A stretch of 60,234 nucleotides of DNA from Actinospica acidithermotolerans (GCF_018139625.1 NZ_JAGSOH010000033.1:1-60234); one strand, 5' to 3'; positions 25,533-34,900 are shown, numbered from the stretch's first letter. Numbers and translations are program-made. The notes: a model not told the origin generated them from the sequence alone.

Positions 25533-25566
25533 AGCGAAGGCATCATCCGACCCTACGAGGAGCATC

Positions 25567-26067
25567 GTGACCCAGACCAGTGACAACGTCACCTGGCTTA
25601 CCCAGGAAGCGTATGACCGGCTGAAGGCCGAACTGGACTATCTCCAGGGTCCGTACAAGGTCGAGATCGCCAAGAAGATCGAGGCCGCGCGCGAAGAGGG
25701 CGACCTGCGCGAGAACGGCGGCTACCACGCCGCCAAGGAGGAGCAGGGCAAGATGCACGCGCGGGCCCTGCAGCTCGCCCAGATGCTGGAGAAGGCCCAG
25801 GTCGGCACCCCGCCGACCACCGCCTCCGGCACCGCCGCGCCCGGCATGGTCGTGAAGATCGCCTTCGACGGCGACGAGGACGACACGCTGGAATTCCTCC
25901 TCGGCTCCCGCGAGTCCGCGGCCACCGACATCGAGGTCTACTCCCCGCAGTCCCCGCTCGGCTCCGCGATCAACGGCCACAAGGTCGGCGAGAGCGCCAG
26001 CTACGAGCTGCCCAACGGCAAGTCGATCTCGGTGAAGCTCCTGTCGGCGGAGCCGTACACCGGCTGA
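25567..26067 (+). CDS. greA: Transcription elongation factor GreA
   Basis: A 166-residue factor that rescues backtracked RNA polymerase by stimulating transcript cleavage. The coiled-coil N-terminal domain carries the acidic tip EEGDLREN (residues 43-50; most homologues have GDLSEN) followed by YHAAKEEQGKMHAR. The C-terminal domain has SPLGSAINGHKVGESASYELPNGK. GTG 25567 has GAGGAG 4 nt upstream. A 12-bp hairpin terminator follows. Confidence 0.95.
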   Translation: MTQTSDNVTWLTQEAYDRLKAELDYLQGPYKVEIAKKIEAAREEGDLRENGGYHAAKEEQGKMHARALQLAQMLEKAQVGTPPTTASGTAAPGMVVKIAFDGDEDDTLEFLLGSRESAATDIEVYSPQSPLGSAINGHKVGESASYELPNGKSISVKLLSAEPYTG

Positions 26068-26110
26068 CCAGGCCGTTCGGTCCGTCCCGGCTCACCTGCC
26101 GTCTCGTACC

Positions 26111-26145
26111 CGCGCCCCGCTCCCGGTTGAGGAGAGCGGGGCGCG
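26111..26145. terminator. Hairpin terminator between greA and convergent ABC permease
   Basis: CGCGCCCCGCTC (26111-26122) pairs perfectly with GAGCGGGGCGCG (26134-26145) around an 11-nt loop. It lies 43 bp after greA and 21 bp after the opposite-strand gene, so it can serve both. There is no T-run, as is usual in this GC range. Confidence 0.75.
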
Positions 26146-26166
26146 TGGTTGAGAGCGGCCGCTGAC

Positions 26167-27057
26167 TTAAGCGCTCACCGAACGGTACTTCCGGACGGCG
26201 AGCGGGACGAAGAAGGCCAGGATCAGTGCCGACCAGCCGAGGGAGACCCAGCCGGGGTACTGCATCGGGAGCACGTCGGGGACCTGGCCGGGGGCGTAGC
26301 CGGTGGGGTTGCCGAACAGCTCGCGCAGCGCCAGCACCGTCGACGAGATGGGGTTCCACTCGGCGATGGGCTGCAGCCAGCCGGGCAGCGAGGACGTGGG
26401 CACGAAGGCGTTCGAGACGAACGTGACCGGGAAGAGCCAGATGAAGCCGGCCGTGTTCGCCGTCTCGGGGGTGCTGACGGACAGGCCGATGACGGCGCCG
26501 ATCCAGCTCATCGCGTAGGCGAAGATCATCACCAGCAGGAACGCGGCGAGCGCCTTCCAGAAGCCGTTGTGGATGCGCCAGCCCACGGCGAGGCCGCACA
26601 GGGCCATGATCGCGAGGACGAACAGGTTCTGGATCCAGTCGGCGACGGTGCGCCCGAGCAGCACCGCCGATCTGGCCATCGGCAGCGAGCGGAAGCGGTC
26701 GACGAGGCCCTTGTGCAGGTCGTCGGCCAGGCCGACGGCCGTCGTGCCGGTGGTGAAGGCGAGGGTCTGGACGAAGATCCCGGGCAGCAGGTACTCGCGG
26801 TAGGCGTGCGTGCCGCCGCCGGAGACGGGGATCGCGCCGCCGAAGACGAAGGCGAACAGCAGCACGAACATGATCGGCTGGATGGTGGCGAAGACGACCA
26901 TCTCGGGGATGCGGGTCATCCGGCGCAGATTGCGCAGGGTGACGACCCAGCCGTCGTAGAACGCGCCGGTCAGTCCGGGCACGTGGCGGGCTCCGGGGCC
27001 GGAGGACGGGGACGGGGACGAGGGCCCGGATGTGAAGGTCTCGGTGTCCGCGGTCAT
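26167..27057 (-). CDS. ABC-2 type permease, DrrB-like
   Basis: A 296-residue membrane protein with about six spans and the ABC-2 region DDLHKGLVDRFRSLPMARSAVLLGR. A 30-residue polar N-terminus rich in Ser, Pro and Gly precedes the first conserved helix. It pairs with the ATPase gene at 27172-28149, but two 20-codon mini-genes are inserted between them. ATG 27057 overlaps the stop of the second mini-gene (ATGA). The substrate is unknown; the family includes daunorubicin and lipid exporters. Confidence 0.92.
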   Translation of the reverse strand: MTADTETFTSGPSSPSPSSGPGARHVPGLTGAFYDGWVVTLRNLRRMTRIPEMVVFATIQPIMFVLLFAFVFGGAIPVSGGGTHAYREYLLPGIFVQTLAFTTGTTAVGLADDLHKGLVDRFRSLPMARSAVLLGRTVADWIQNLFVLAIMALCGLAVGWRIHNGFWKALAAFLLVMIFAYAMSWIGAVIGLSVSTPETANTAGFIWLFPVTFVSNAFVPTSSLPGWLQPIAEWNPISSTVLALRELFGNPTGYAPGQVPDVLPMQYPGWVSLGWSALILAFFVPLAVRKYRSVSA

Positions 27058-27116
27058 GGTGCCGCCTCCTCCTTCGCGGTCGTCCGGGCGGCTTCCTGGT
27101 GCGCGGTCGCGGTCAT
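27054..27116 (-). CDS. 20-residue mini-gene, second copy, in a 59-bp duplicated junction
   Basis: ATG 27116 opens a 20-codon frame (MTATAHQEAARTTAKEEAAP) ending at TGA 27056-27054. Its start overlaps the stop of the first mini-gene and its stop overlaps the permease start, both as ATGA. GAGGAGG precedes ATG 27116 by 6 nt. The peptide is soluble and resembles the last residues of the ATPase fused behind the first residues of the permease. Translation is inferred only from ribosome site and coupling; a functional product is uncertain. Confidence 0.45.
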   Translation of the reverse strand: MTATAHQEAARTTAKEEAAP

Positions 27117-27201
27117 CGGCCCGCCTCCTCGTTCACCGTCATCCGGGCGGCTTCCTGGTGCGCGGTCGCGGTCATCGGTCCGCCTCCTCGTTCGCCGTGG
27201 G
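27058..27201 (-). repeat. Tandem 59-bp duplication at the ATPase/permease junction
   Basis: Three start codons (27175, 27116, 27057) lie exactly 59 bp apart. The two full units share 52 of 59 bases, the first 34 bases after ATG being identical. Each contains ATGACCGC at its start and GAGGAGGCGG near its end. The ATPase 3' end supplies a third copy of the GAGGAGG segment and the permease 5' end a third copy of ATGACCGCG. Confidence 0.9.
27113..27175 (-). CDS. 20-residue mini-gene, first copy, in a 59-bp duplicated junction
   Basis: ATG 27175 opens a 20-codon frame (MTATAHQEAARMTVNEEAGR) ending at TGA 27115-27113. Its ATG overlaps the ATPase stop (ATGA) and its TGA overlaps the next mini-gene start. 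GAGGAGG from the ATPase tail lies 6 nt upstream of ATG 27175. It differs from the second copy at a few codons. See the finding on this locus. Confidence 0.45.
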   Translation of the reverse strand: MTATAHQEAARMTVNEEAGR

Positions 27202-28149
27202 CTCGGCGGCCTTGCCGGTCAGGGTGAGGAACACGTCGTCGAGGGTGGGCCTGCGCAGCGCGAGGTCGTCGACGGCGATGCCCGCGTTGTCCAGCTCGCG
27301 CACCGTCTCGACCAGCAGTTTCGCGCCGCCTTCGATCGGGGCGAGCAGTTCGCGGGTGCGGCGGTCCACGGTCGGCTCGGCGAGGGCGAGGCGGGCCAGG
27401 ATGCGGGCCGCGTCGTCGAGGCGGTCGCGGTCGTGCACGACGAGTTGCAGGCGTTCGCCGCCGACCTGGGTCTTGAGCTCGTCGGCGGTGCCGCGGGCGA
27501 TGACCTTGCCGTGGTCGACGACGGCGATGGAGTCGGCGAGGCGGTCGGCCTCCTCCAGGTACTGGGTCGTGAGCAGCAGCGTGGCGCCGCCCGCGACGAG
27601 GTCGGCGATGACGTCCCACATCGCGATGCGGGTGCGCGGGTCGAGGCCGGTGGTCGGCTCGTCGAGGAACATCACCGGCGGGCGGACGACGAGCGCGGCG
27701 GCGAGGTCGAGGCGGCGGCGCATGCCGCCCGAGTACGTCTTCGTGGGACGGTCGGCGGCGTCGACGAGTGCGAACTGCTCCAGCAGGGCCGCCGCCCGGC
27801 GCTGCGCGTCCTTCTTGCCGAGGTGGTAGAGCCGCCCGACCATCACCAGGTTCTCCCGGCCCGTCAGGTTCTCGTCCACGGCCGCGTACTGGCCGGAGAG
27901 CCCGATCCGCTCGCGGACCCGCTGCGGCTCGCGCAGCACGTCCAGGCCGAGCACGCTGGCCCGGCCGGAGTCGGGGGTGAGCAGCGTGGTCAGCACGCGC
28001 ACGGCGGTGGTCTTCCCGGCGCCGTTCGGCCCGAGCAGGCCGAGCACGGTGCCCTCGGGGACCTCGAGATCGACGCCGTCGAGCGCGCGGACCGTCTTCT
28101 CCCCCGAGCCGTACGTCTTCACCAGGCCCTCGGCCTCAATCGCCGCCAT
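27172..28149 (-). CDS. DrrA-like ABC transporter ATP-binding protein
   Basis: A 325-residue ATPase with Walker A GPNGAGKTT (residues 40-48), signature YSGGMRRRLDLAAAL, Walker B VMFLDEPTTGLDP and the DrrA C-terminal block RRPTLDDVFLTLTGKAAEP. The tail PTANEEADR is homologous to the ends of the two downstream mini-peptides. ATG 28149 is used, with GGAG 9 nt upstream; GTG 28167 is possible. It forms an exporter with the permease at 26167-27057. Confidence 0.93.
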   Translation of the reverse strand: MAAIEAEGLVKTYGSGEKTVRALDGVDLEVPEGTVLGLLGPNGAGKTTAVRVLTTLLTPDSGRASVLGLDVLREPQRVRERIGLSGQYAAVDENLTGRENLVMVGRLYHLGKKDAQRRAAALLEQFALVDAADRPTKTYSGGMRRRLDLAAALVVRPPVMFLDEPTTGLDPRTRIAMWDVIADLVAGGATLLLTTQYLEEADRLADSIAVVDHGKVIARGTADELKTQVGGERLQLVVHDRDRLDDAARILARLALAEPTVDRRTRELLAPIEGGAKLLVETVRELDNAGIAVDDLALRRPTLDDVFLTLTGKAAEPTANEEADR

Positions 28150-28225
28150 GCTCCGATGCTCCGTCACTCGGCGAACCGGCGCGGCCCGGATCAGCCGTTA
28201 GCGGTACGCGGTGCCGCGGCCTTCG

Positions 28226-28231
28226 AGCCTA
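28226..28231 (-). promoter_or_regulatory. Possible -10 (TAGGCT) of the DrrAB-like unit
   Basis: TAGGCT on the minus strand, preceded by an AT-rich stretch (GTATTTGGT), about 77 nt before ATG 28149. The -35 is unclear. Confidence 0.35.
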
Positions 28232-28299
28232 ACCAAATACGCCGGTCACGGCAGACCTTTTTCGCGGATGACGGCCGGCCCCCCAAGCCGAGAGCACGC

Positions 28300-28920
28300 C
28301 TACAGCCAGCCCTTCGCGCGGGCCAGGGTCAGCGCCTCGGTGCGGTTGCGGGTGCCGGTCTTCTGGATGCAGGCCGAGAGGTAGTTGCGCACGGTGCCCT
28401 CGGACAGGAACAGCTTCGCGGCGATCTCCGCGTTGGTGGCGCCGCCGGCGGAGGCGGCGAGCACATCGCGCTCCCGGCTCGTCAGGGGGTTGACGCCGTC
28501 GGCCAGGGCGGCGGCGGCCAGGTCCGGGTCGATCACCCGCTCGCCCGCGACCACCCGGCGGATCGCGTCGGCCAGCTGCGCGGCCGGGGCGTCCTTGACC
28601 AGGAAGGCGCTGGCGCCGGCCTCCATTGCGCGGCGCAGGAAGCCCGGTCTTCCGAACGTGGTGAGGATCACGATGCGCAGGCCGGGGTAGGCGGCGTGCG
28701 CCCGCTCGGCCGCGCAGATGCCGTCCATGCCGGGCATCTCGATGTCGAGCAGCGCCACGTCCACCTCGGTGCCCGCCGCCTTCGCCGCGGCGAGCGCGTC
28801 GAGCACCTCGTCCCCGCGGCCGACCGTCGCGACGACCTCGAGGTCCGGTTCGAGGTCCAGCAGCGTCGCCAGGGCCTCGCGGATCATCGCCTGGTCTTCG
28901 GCGAGCAGCAGTCTGGTCAC
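28300..28920 (-). CDS. NarL/FixJ-type response regulator (DesR-like)
   Basis: A 206-residue regulator. The receiver domain (about 1-120) has the acidic pair at Glu8-Asp9, phosphoacceptor Asp59 in VALLDIEMPGMDG, and the KDAP lysine. The C-terminal LuxR-type HTH is LTSRERDVLAASAGGATNAEIAAKLFLSEGTVRNYLS. GTG 28920 overlaps the kinase stop by 4 nt, so kinase and regulator are co-translated. The operon order ABC ATPase, permease, kinase, regulator suggests it controls the transporter genes, possibly through the palindrome at 31958-31979. Confidence 0.93.
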   Translation of the reverse strand: MTRLLLAEDQAMIREALATLLDLEPDLEVVATVGRGDEVLDALAAAKAAGTEVDVALLDIEMPGMDGICAAERAHAAYPGLRIVILTTFGRPGFLRRAMEAGASAFLVKDAPAAQLADAIRRVVAGERVIDPDLAAAALADGVNPLTSRERDVLAASAGGATNAEIAAKLFLSEGTVRNYLSACIQKTGTRNRTEALTLARAKGWL

Positions 28921-30140
28921 GGACCGAGCCTAATCGGCACCGTCGCGGTGAGGCGGTATCCGCACGGACTCACCGGACAGGCGGTGAGCGCGGCGTCCGG
29001 GGAGATGGCGAGCAGCCGTTCGCGCAGGCCGGTGAGGCCGTTTCCGGCGGACGCGGTCGCGTCGGCGGGGGTGACGGGGCCGTCGTCGAGGACTTCCAGC
29101 GTCAGCGAGGGCTCGCCGTCCACGCGGGCGTCGATCAGCCGGACCCGGCAGGTGCGGGCGCCGGAGTGCCGGACCACGTTCGTGACGGCCTCGCGCAGGC
29201 ACCAGGCGAGCGCCGACTCCGCGTCGGGGTCGGCGGTGCCGGACCGCGCGGCGATCGACGGGTCGATGTCGGGCTTGATGCCGGCGGCGCGCAGGGCCGT
29301 GCGGGCGGAGGACGCCTCCACGGCGAGCGTCGCGCGGCGGTAGCCGGAGACCGCCTCGCGGATGTCGGCCAACGCCTCGCGGGAGACGTGTTCGAGGTCG
29401 AGGATCTGCTGCTCGCTGCGGTCCACGTCCACCCGCAGCAGTTTGCGCGCGAGCTCCGCCTTGAGCGTGATCGTGGCCAGCGAGTGCCCGGCCAGGTCGT
29501 GCAGGTCGCGCGCCATCCGCAGCCGTTCCTCGCTGGCCGCCAGCCGCGCCACCTCCGCGCGCGCCTGCTGCAGCTGCCTGATCAGGTTCCGCATGCCGCG
29601 TACCGCGATGACGCCGAGGCAGGAGAAGAGGCACGGCAGCAGCAGGAGCAGCCATGAGCTGGTGGGAACGCCCAGGGCCGCGGACTCCACGGCCATCGCG
29701 ATCGTCGCGGCGAGCCCGCCGAGCAGCGCCGGGGATGGCGGCTTGCGCAGCGGGAGCGCGCCGCCGCAGGCGCTCGCCACGTAGATCCACAGCACCACCC
29801 ACTCCGGATCCACGGTCGGCGGGAGCACCGTCGCGACGGCAGCGAGCACTCCGATCAGCCCGAGCTTGCGCCGGTCGCCGTACTCGCCGGACGGCAGCAC
29901 GGCGGCTTCCTGGCGGACGATCAGGTTCACCGCCACGTACGCGGCCGAGAAGACCGCGACGCACACGAGCGTGACGGCGACGGCCACGTCCGTGTGCGGG
30001 TGATCGCGGTGGTCGAACAGCCGGGAGAGCGGGTCGGCCAGGTAGATCAGCCAGATCGCGGCGAACACCCATCCCGCCCGATTCCTGCCGGGATCGAACG
30101 GGATGTCGCGAACGTTCTCACCGGTGTCGTGCTGAGTCAT
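28917..30140 (-). CDS. DesK-like sensor histidine kinase
   Basis: A 407-residue membrane kinase. About five hydrophobic segments occupy residues 22-180 with almost no extracytoplasmic domain, so it probably senses the membrane itself. A coiled coil leads to the HisKA_3 box RMARDLHDLAGHSLATI with phosphoacceptor His214, then the ATPase domain with REAVTNVVRHSGA (N box) and GNGLTGLRERL (G box). ATG 30140 follows the permease stop by 10 bp. Confidence 0.93.
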   Translation of the reverse strand: MTQHDTGENVRDIPFDPGRNRAGWVFAAIWLIYLADPLSRLFDHRDHPHTDVAVAVTLVCVAVFSAAYVAVNLIVRQEAAVLPSGEYGDRRKLGLIGVLAAVATVLPPTVDPEWVVLWIYVASACGGALPLRKPPSPALLGGLAATIAMAVESAALGVPTSSWLLLLLPCLFSCLGVIAVRGMRNLIRQLQQARAEVARLAASEERLRMARDLHDLAGHSLATITLKAELARKLLRVDVDRSEQQILDLEHVSREALADIREAVSGYRRATLAVEASSARTALRAAGIKPDIDPSIAARSGTADPDAESALAWCLREAVTNVVRHSGARTCRVRLIDARVDGEPSLTLEVLDDGPVTPADATASAGNGLTGLRERLLAISPDAALTACPVSPCGYRLTATVPIRLGP

Positions 30141-30150
30141 GGCGGTCCGG

Positions 30151-30882
30151 TCAGTCCTCGGCGCGCTTCTGGTACATGACCGCGGCCAAGATCGCGCAGC
30201 CGACGACCCACGCGGCCAGGATCGCCACGCCTCCCCAGCTGATCGGCTGGCCCGAGATCACCTGGGTGGCGATCTCGCGCACCCAGTAGGTGGGCAGCGC
30301 CTTGCCGATCGTCTCCAGCGTGCCGGAGACCGCGAAGAACTGGCCGCCGAGGAAGGAGCCGGCGACGTAGATGATCAGCGTGGCCGGCTGCACCGCGTCC
30401 TGCGGCACGCCGTAGCCGATCGCGATGCCGAGCGCGGTGAAGGCCAGCGAGCCGAGCCAGATCACCAGGAAGGCGGAGACCCACTCCTCGCCGCTCAGCT
30501 TCACGCCCTGCGTGGTGCCGAGCAGGAAGGTGACGACGATCGCCGGGATCACCACGAGCAGCGAGGCGGCGATCTTGCTGACCACGTAGCCGTAGCTGGG
30601 CAGCGCCGTCAGCCGCAGCTGCCGGATCCAGCCCTCCTTGCGCTCCTGCGAGATGCGCATCGCGTTGTTGTTCAACGACGCGGCGATCACGCCGAAGGAG
30701 GCGTAGGCCACCAGGAAGTAGTCCACGTACGGGATGTCCGTGCCCGGCACGTTCTTCCCCTTGACGCTGCTCGCGCTGAGCAGGAAGAGCATCGCCGGGT
30801 ACAGGATGGTGAAGAACATCACCCGCCGGTTGCGCAGCGACCTGACGATCTCCAGCCGGCCGAGTGCCATCACGCCGCTCAT
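30151..30882 (-). CDS. ABC-2 type permease linked to two-component system
   Basis: A 243-residue protein with six predicted spans, beginning GVMALGRLEIVRSLRNRRVMFF. The segment ISQERKEGWIRQLRLTALPSYGYVVSKI is the ABC-2 coupling region. ATG 30882 overlaps the ATPase stop (ATGA). With the ATPase it would form a half-transporter dimer; the linked kinase suggests a role in response to membrane or antibiotic stress (inference). Confidence 0.92.
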   Translation of the reverse strand: MSGVMALGRLEIVRSLRNRRVMFFTILYPAMLFLLSASSVKGKNVPGTDIPYVDYFLVAYASFGVIAASLNNNAMRISQERKEGWIRQLRLTALPSYGYVVSKIAASLLVVIPAIVVTFLLGTTQGVKLSGEEWVSAFLVIWLGSLAFTALGIAIGYGVPQDAVQPATLIIYVAGSFLGGQFFAVSGTLETIGKALPTYWVREIATQVISGQPISWGGVAILAAWVVGCAILAAVMYQKRAED

Positions 30883-31835
30883 CGGGCGTCCTCCGTTTCG
30901 GTCGTCTCGACGGCGTCCCCGTTGTCCCGCTCGGTGATCGCCACGAAGGCCTGCTCCAGGCCGAGCGCGCTGATCTCGATCTCCATCGGGCGCAGACCCT
31001 GGTCGAGCAGGGCGTAGAAGGTCTTGTCCGAATCCGAGGTCTGGATCTGGACGTGGTCGTGCAGCACGTCGAGCGAGACCACGTGCGGCAGGTTCAGCAG
31101 CTGCTCGCGGGTGACGCCGGGCAGCCGGAAGGCGATCCTCTGGAAGCCGGCCATCGCCTTGATGTCGGAGACCGAGCCGTTGGCCAGCAGCCGCCCCTTG
31201 TTGATGACGACCACCTGGTCGGCGATCTGGTCCGCCTCCTCCAGGTAGTGCGTGGCGAACAGCACGGTCTTGCCGCGCTCCGCCTCGTCCTTCATGGAGT
31301 TCCAGAAGATGTGCCGGTTCTCCACGTCCATGCCGGTGGTCGGCTCGTCCAGCACGATCAGGTCGCTGTCCCCGGCGATCGCGATGGCGAAGCGGACCCG
31401 CTGGGTCTGCCCGCCGGACAGCTTCCCGGCGCGCCGGTCGGCCAGGTCGGCGATGTTCGCGCGCAGCAGCACCTCGTCCACCCTCAGCGGCTTCGGGTGC
31501 AGCTTCGTCATCAGCGTGAGCAGCTCACGCACCGTCACGTCGGCGGGCAGCCCGCCGGACTGCAGCATCGCGCCGACGTGCCCGGCCGTCATGGCCTGCC
31601 GCGGCGGCTTGCCGAAGACCTCCACCCGGCCGCTGGACGCGTGCTTGAGCCCCAGCAGGATCTCCATGGAGGTCGACTTGCCCGCCCCGTTCGGGCCGAG
31701 GAAGGCGATCGCGCGGCCCTGCGGCAGCTGCAGGCTCAGCTCGCGCACCGCCTGCACCGGGCCGTAATGCTTGGAGACCTGCTCGAAGGAGACCGCGGGT
31801 ACCTCCGGGTCTCCGACGAGCCTCTCGTTGCTCAT
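30879..31835 (-). CDS. ABC transporter ATP-binding protein linked to two-component system
   Basis: A 318-residue ATPase with Walker A GPNGAGKST (residues 47-55), signature KLSGGQTQRVRFAIAI, Walker B LIVLDEPTTGMD and switch histidine FATHYLEEADQ. The C-terminal roughly 100 residues form the usual extra domain of this class. ATG 31835 is used; GTG 31856 in frame is an alternative. It is the first gene of a four-gene operon (ATPase, permease, kinase, regulator), all overlapping or within 10 bp. Confidence 0.92.
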   Translation of the reverse strand: MSNERLVGDPEVPAVSFEQVSKHYGPVQAVRELSLQLPQGRAIAFLGPNGAGKSTSMEILLGLKHASSGRVEVFGKPPRQAMTAGHVGAMLQSGGLPADVTVRELLTLMTKLHPKPLRVDEVLLRANIADLADRRAGKLSGGQTQRVRFAIAIAGDSDLIVLDEPTTGMDVENRHIFWNSMKDEAERGKTVLFATHYLEEADQIADQVVVINKGRLLANGSVSDIKAMAGFQRIAFRLPGVTREQLLNLPHVVSLDVLHDHVQIQTSDSDKTFYALLDQGLRPMEIEISALGLEQAFVAITERDNGDAVETTETEDAR

Positions 31836-31957
31836 CCTTGTCTCATCCCCAGTCACTCGACGTGCGTCCCCCCGTGAGCCCGTACCCCGGGCCGGGAACG
31901 CTACGACAAGCTAACCGGGAACCGGCTGCTCCGCATCAGTGTGCGTAGTCGTGACAC

Positions 31958-31979
31958 CGGCATGACAAGTGTCATGCCG
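31958..31979. promoter_or_regulatory. Perfect 10-bp inverted repeat upstream of the ABC/two-component operon
   Basis: CGGCATGACA (31958-31967), AG, TGTCATGCCG (31970-31979). It lies 123 bp before the ATPase start and 4 bp after the VanW stop on the same strand. On the minus strand its second half contains TTGTCA, which could be a -35. It may be the binding site of the operon's response regulator, a terminator hairpin for the VanW gene, or both. Confidence 0.6.
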
Positions 31980-31982
31980 CTT

Positions 31983-34900
31983 CTAATGGAGCAGTCCTCC
32001 GAGTACGCCGCTGCTGCTGGTCGGGGCCGCGGACGAGCTGTTCGGCGCCGGGGTGGTGCCGCCGCCGCCGGAACCGCCGCCACCGCCGCTCGAGCGGGAG
32101 GTGGACGCCGTCGTGGAGCCCGCCGAGCCGTTCTTGCCGGACGAGCCGGCGCCGACGGCCGGGCTCTGCGTCGAGGTGGCGCCGCAGGTGGTCCCCTCGA
32201 AGGGCTGGTAGCTGACGTGGAACTGCTCGGTGCCGACCTGCGCTCCGCCGCGGGTGAGCACCCGGGTCACGACGACCTGGAAGCCGTTCGAGGCGGGCTC
32301 GGCCGGGCAGCCGTAGTGCGGGCTCGCGCTCGGGCTCACGACGCTCTGCTGGCCGGAGACCGAGACGCTGACCTGGTCGTACGAGGACTGGCCGAGCAGT
32401 GCGACGGTCAGTGAGCCGTTCGCGTAGCTCGCGTAGACGTACACCGGGTGGCTGCCGCTGTTCGTCCACTGCAGGTCGGTGCCCGGGTAGACGACCGCGG
32501 CGTCGAGGCCGACCGGGTAGCGGCTGAAGTAGGCGGCGTTGGGGTGATGCACGGTGTCGCCCATGCCGGAGTGGAAGGCGGCGTCGAACACGGCGGTGGC
32601 GACCATGTCGTCGGCGCCGGATTCGTCCACGCCGTCGGTCGACGAGGTGCCCGCCGGCTCGGTGTAGCCGTTCGCCTTGGTCGGCGCGCCGACCGTCTTG
32701 TTGAAGGACCACACCTCGCCGGGCTGCACGATCGTGCCCATGATCAGCGACGTGGCGTGCGTCGTGTCGACGTCCCGGTCGGTCGCGGCGGGAATCGCGA
32801 TCGTGGCGCTGCCGAGGACCGCCTGCACGCCGAGGGCCTGCGCCTGCGCCGTGGTGAAGGACGGAGGCAGCGGACCTTGCTGCAGGGTCACCGAGCGCGG
32901 GGAGGCGCTGGTCAGCACGCCCGCGACGGCCGAGGCGAGGGCCTGCGGCGAGTACCCGACGCCGTCCTTCTCTGCGATCAACTGCGGTTGGCCGCTGATC
33001 ACGGTGAACGAGGCGTTCGTGCCCTGCCGCTCGGTGGCGAGCGCGGCCGGGTTGAGGTCGGCGCGCAGCATGGTGCCGTCGAGGATCGGGACCATCGTGC
33101 CGCTCTGGTTCGGCTCGATGGTGAGCGCGTTGCCGATCTGAGTCGGCGTCAGCGTCGTGCTGACGCTGCCGGTGACGATCGTGATCGGCGCGCTCACGGC
33201 CGGACGCGCGATCTGCTCGAGTGCGCTCTGCAGTCCGTCGGCCGTGGCCCTGGGGGTCTGCGCGTTGACGGGCAGCTCGATCGGGGTGATCCGCAGGTAG
33301 CCGGATTTCACCGCGTTGACGGCCGCCGCGACGTCGAAACCGCGGCCCTCCTTCGGATCCGTGACGACCGGCTGGCCGTTGGTGAAGGTGATCTCGCCCT
33401 CGACGAGCGGACTGTCGTAAGTCGCCGCGAGCTTGTCCAGCGCGGCGGTGAGCGCGGACTGGTCCACGGCGATCACCGGGTCGACGGCGTGGTGCACGCC
33501 GAACAGCGCCGGGATGACGGAGAACGGATCGGTGTGCTCGGCCTCGGCGGCCGCGACGGTCTGCACGACGTCCAGGGACAGCCCCGACTTCGCCGGGTCG
33601 ATGGTGACGGGCGTCTGGCCGACCATCAGCTGGACCGGCCGGGTGGAGATCGGGCCGAGCTGCGTGGCGATGGCGTTGCGCGCGGCGTCCTGGCTCATGC
33701 CGCCGATGTTCACGCCGTCCACGCTCACGCCTGCCGGGATCTTCCCGTCCAGCACGCCTCCGGCGACCAGCAGCGCGATGCCGTAGAGCATCGCGAAGCC
33801 GGCGACGACGAGCCCGACGAGGGTCAGCGTCTTGCCGCGCTTGCCCTGCCCGGTCTTCGCCTGCCCGGCCGAGTGGGCCTTAGTGTGCTGGGACTTCGGG
33901 CGCGGCGTCTTGGACTGAGGAGTCTGCGGCTGAGGAGTCGTGGGCTGCGGCTTGGCCTGCGCGGGCTTCGGCTGCGCGGGCCTCGGCTGCGCCCCGGGCT
34001 GCGCGGGTTTCGCCGCGGCGCTGTCACCGCCCTGATACGGCGCCTGCCGGGCGGCGCGGCGTGCGCCGGAGCGGCCGTGGGCCGGATCGACCGGGTCGGC
34101 GGACGCGACCGCGGGCAGCACGGTGGTCGGGGTGATGGCGGGCAGCACGGTCGTCGGCGCGGACGCGGAGCGGTCCGGCACGGCGGGGGCCGGCGCGGCG
34201 TAGCCCGGCGTCGGCAGCTCGGCGGTGATCCGCGCGATCTGCTCGGTCGGCGCGTCCGGCGGGACGGCGCCGAAGGCCGACGGGATCCAGCCCTGGTCGA
34301 TCTCGTCCGGGTCCAGGAACGAGGATTCGCCGCTGGAGTCGTGGAAGATGCCGCCGAGGTAGCGCAGCGCGAGCGCGTGCCGCTGCGGATCGGCGATGCC
34401 GCGCTGGTGGCCGAAGGGGTCGGCCGGCTCCGGCACGCCGCCGAACGGGGCGCGCGCGGTCGGCACGCCGTACGGGCCGCCGAACACCTCGGCCGGAACC
34501 GGGCGCGGGAACGGCATCGGGGGCGCCGCCGGGATCGGCGGGAAGGCCTGCTCGGCCAGCTCCTCGGCCCGGAAGCCGGACTCGGGGTCGGCCGGCAGCG
34601 CGTAGGTGCCCGAGACGTCGGCGTCGTAGCCCCCGTACGCGTCGTCGTCCTCGGCGCCGTAGGCCGCGGCGTATCCGGACTCGAGGTCAGGGGCCGCGCT
34701 CGCGGCGGCCGGGCGCGGCGGCAGGCCGAGCTCCGCCGGGTCGACGGTCTCGAGGTCGACGCCGAAGATCTCCTCGATGGTGTCCCGGAACGCGTCGCCG
34801 ATCTGCGCGGCGTTGGCCTGCGCGGCCTGGTCCGGCGGCAGCGTCGTGGTGAGCAGGCCGGAGCCCGGGCGCACCGACGGCGGCAGCGGGATGACCATGG

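Noticed and set aside
26149-29343. Very long plus-strand open frame opposite the exporter and kinase genes
   Set aside because: It is antisense to four well-supported genes, contains no recognisable domain and has the skewed His/Gly/Arg/Val composition of a complementary-frame artefact in GC-rich DNA. Similar frames at 3504-5576, 32448-35123, 38169-40340 and 42015-43895 were dropped for the same reason.
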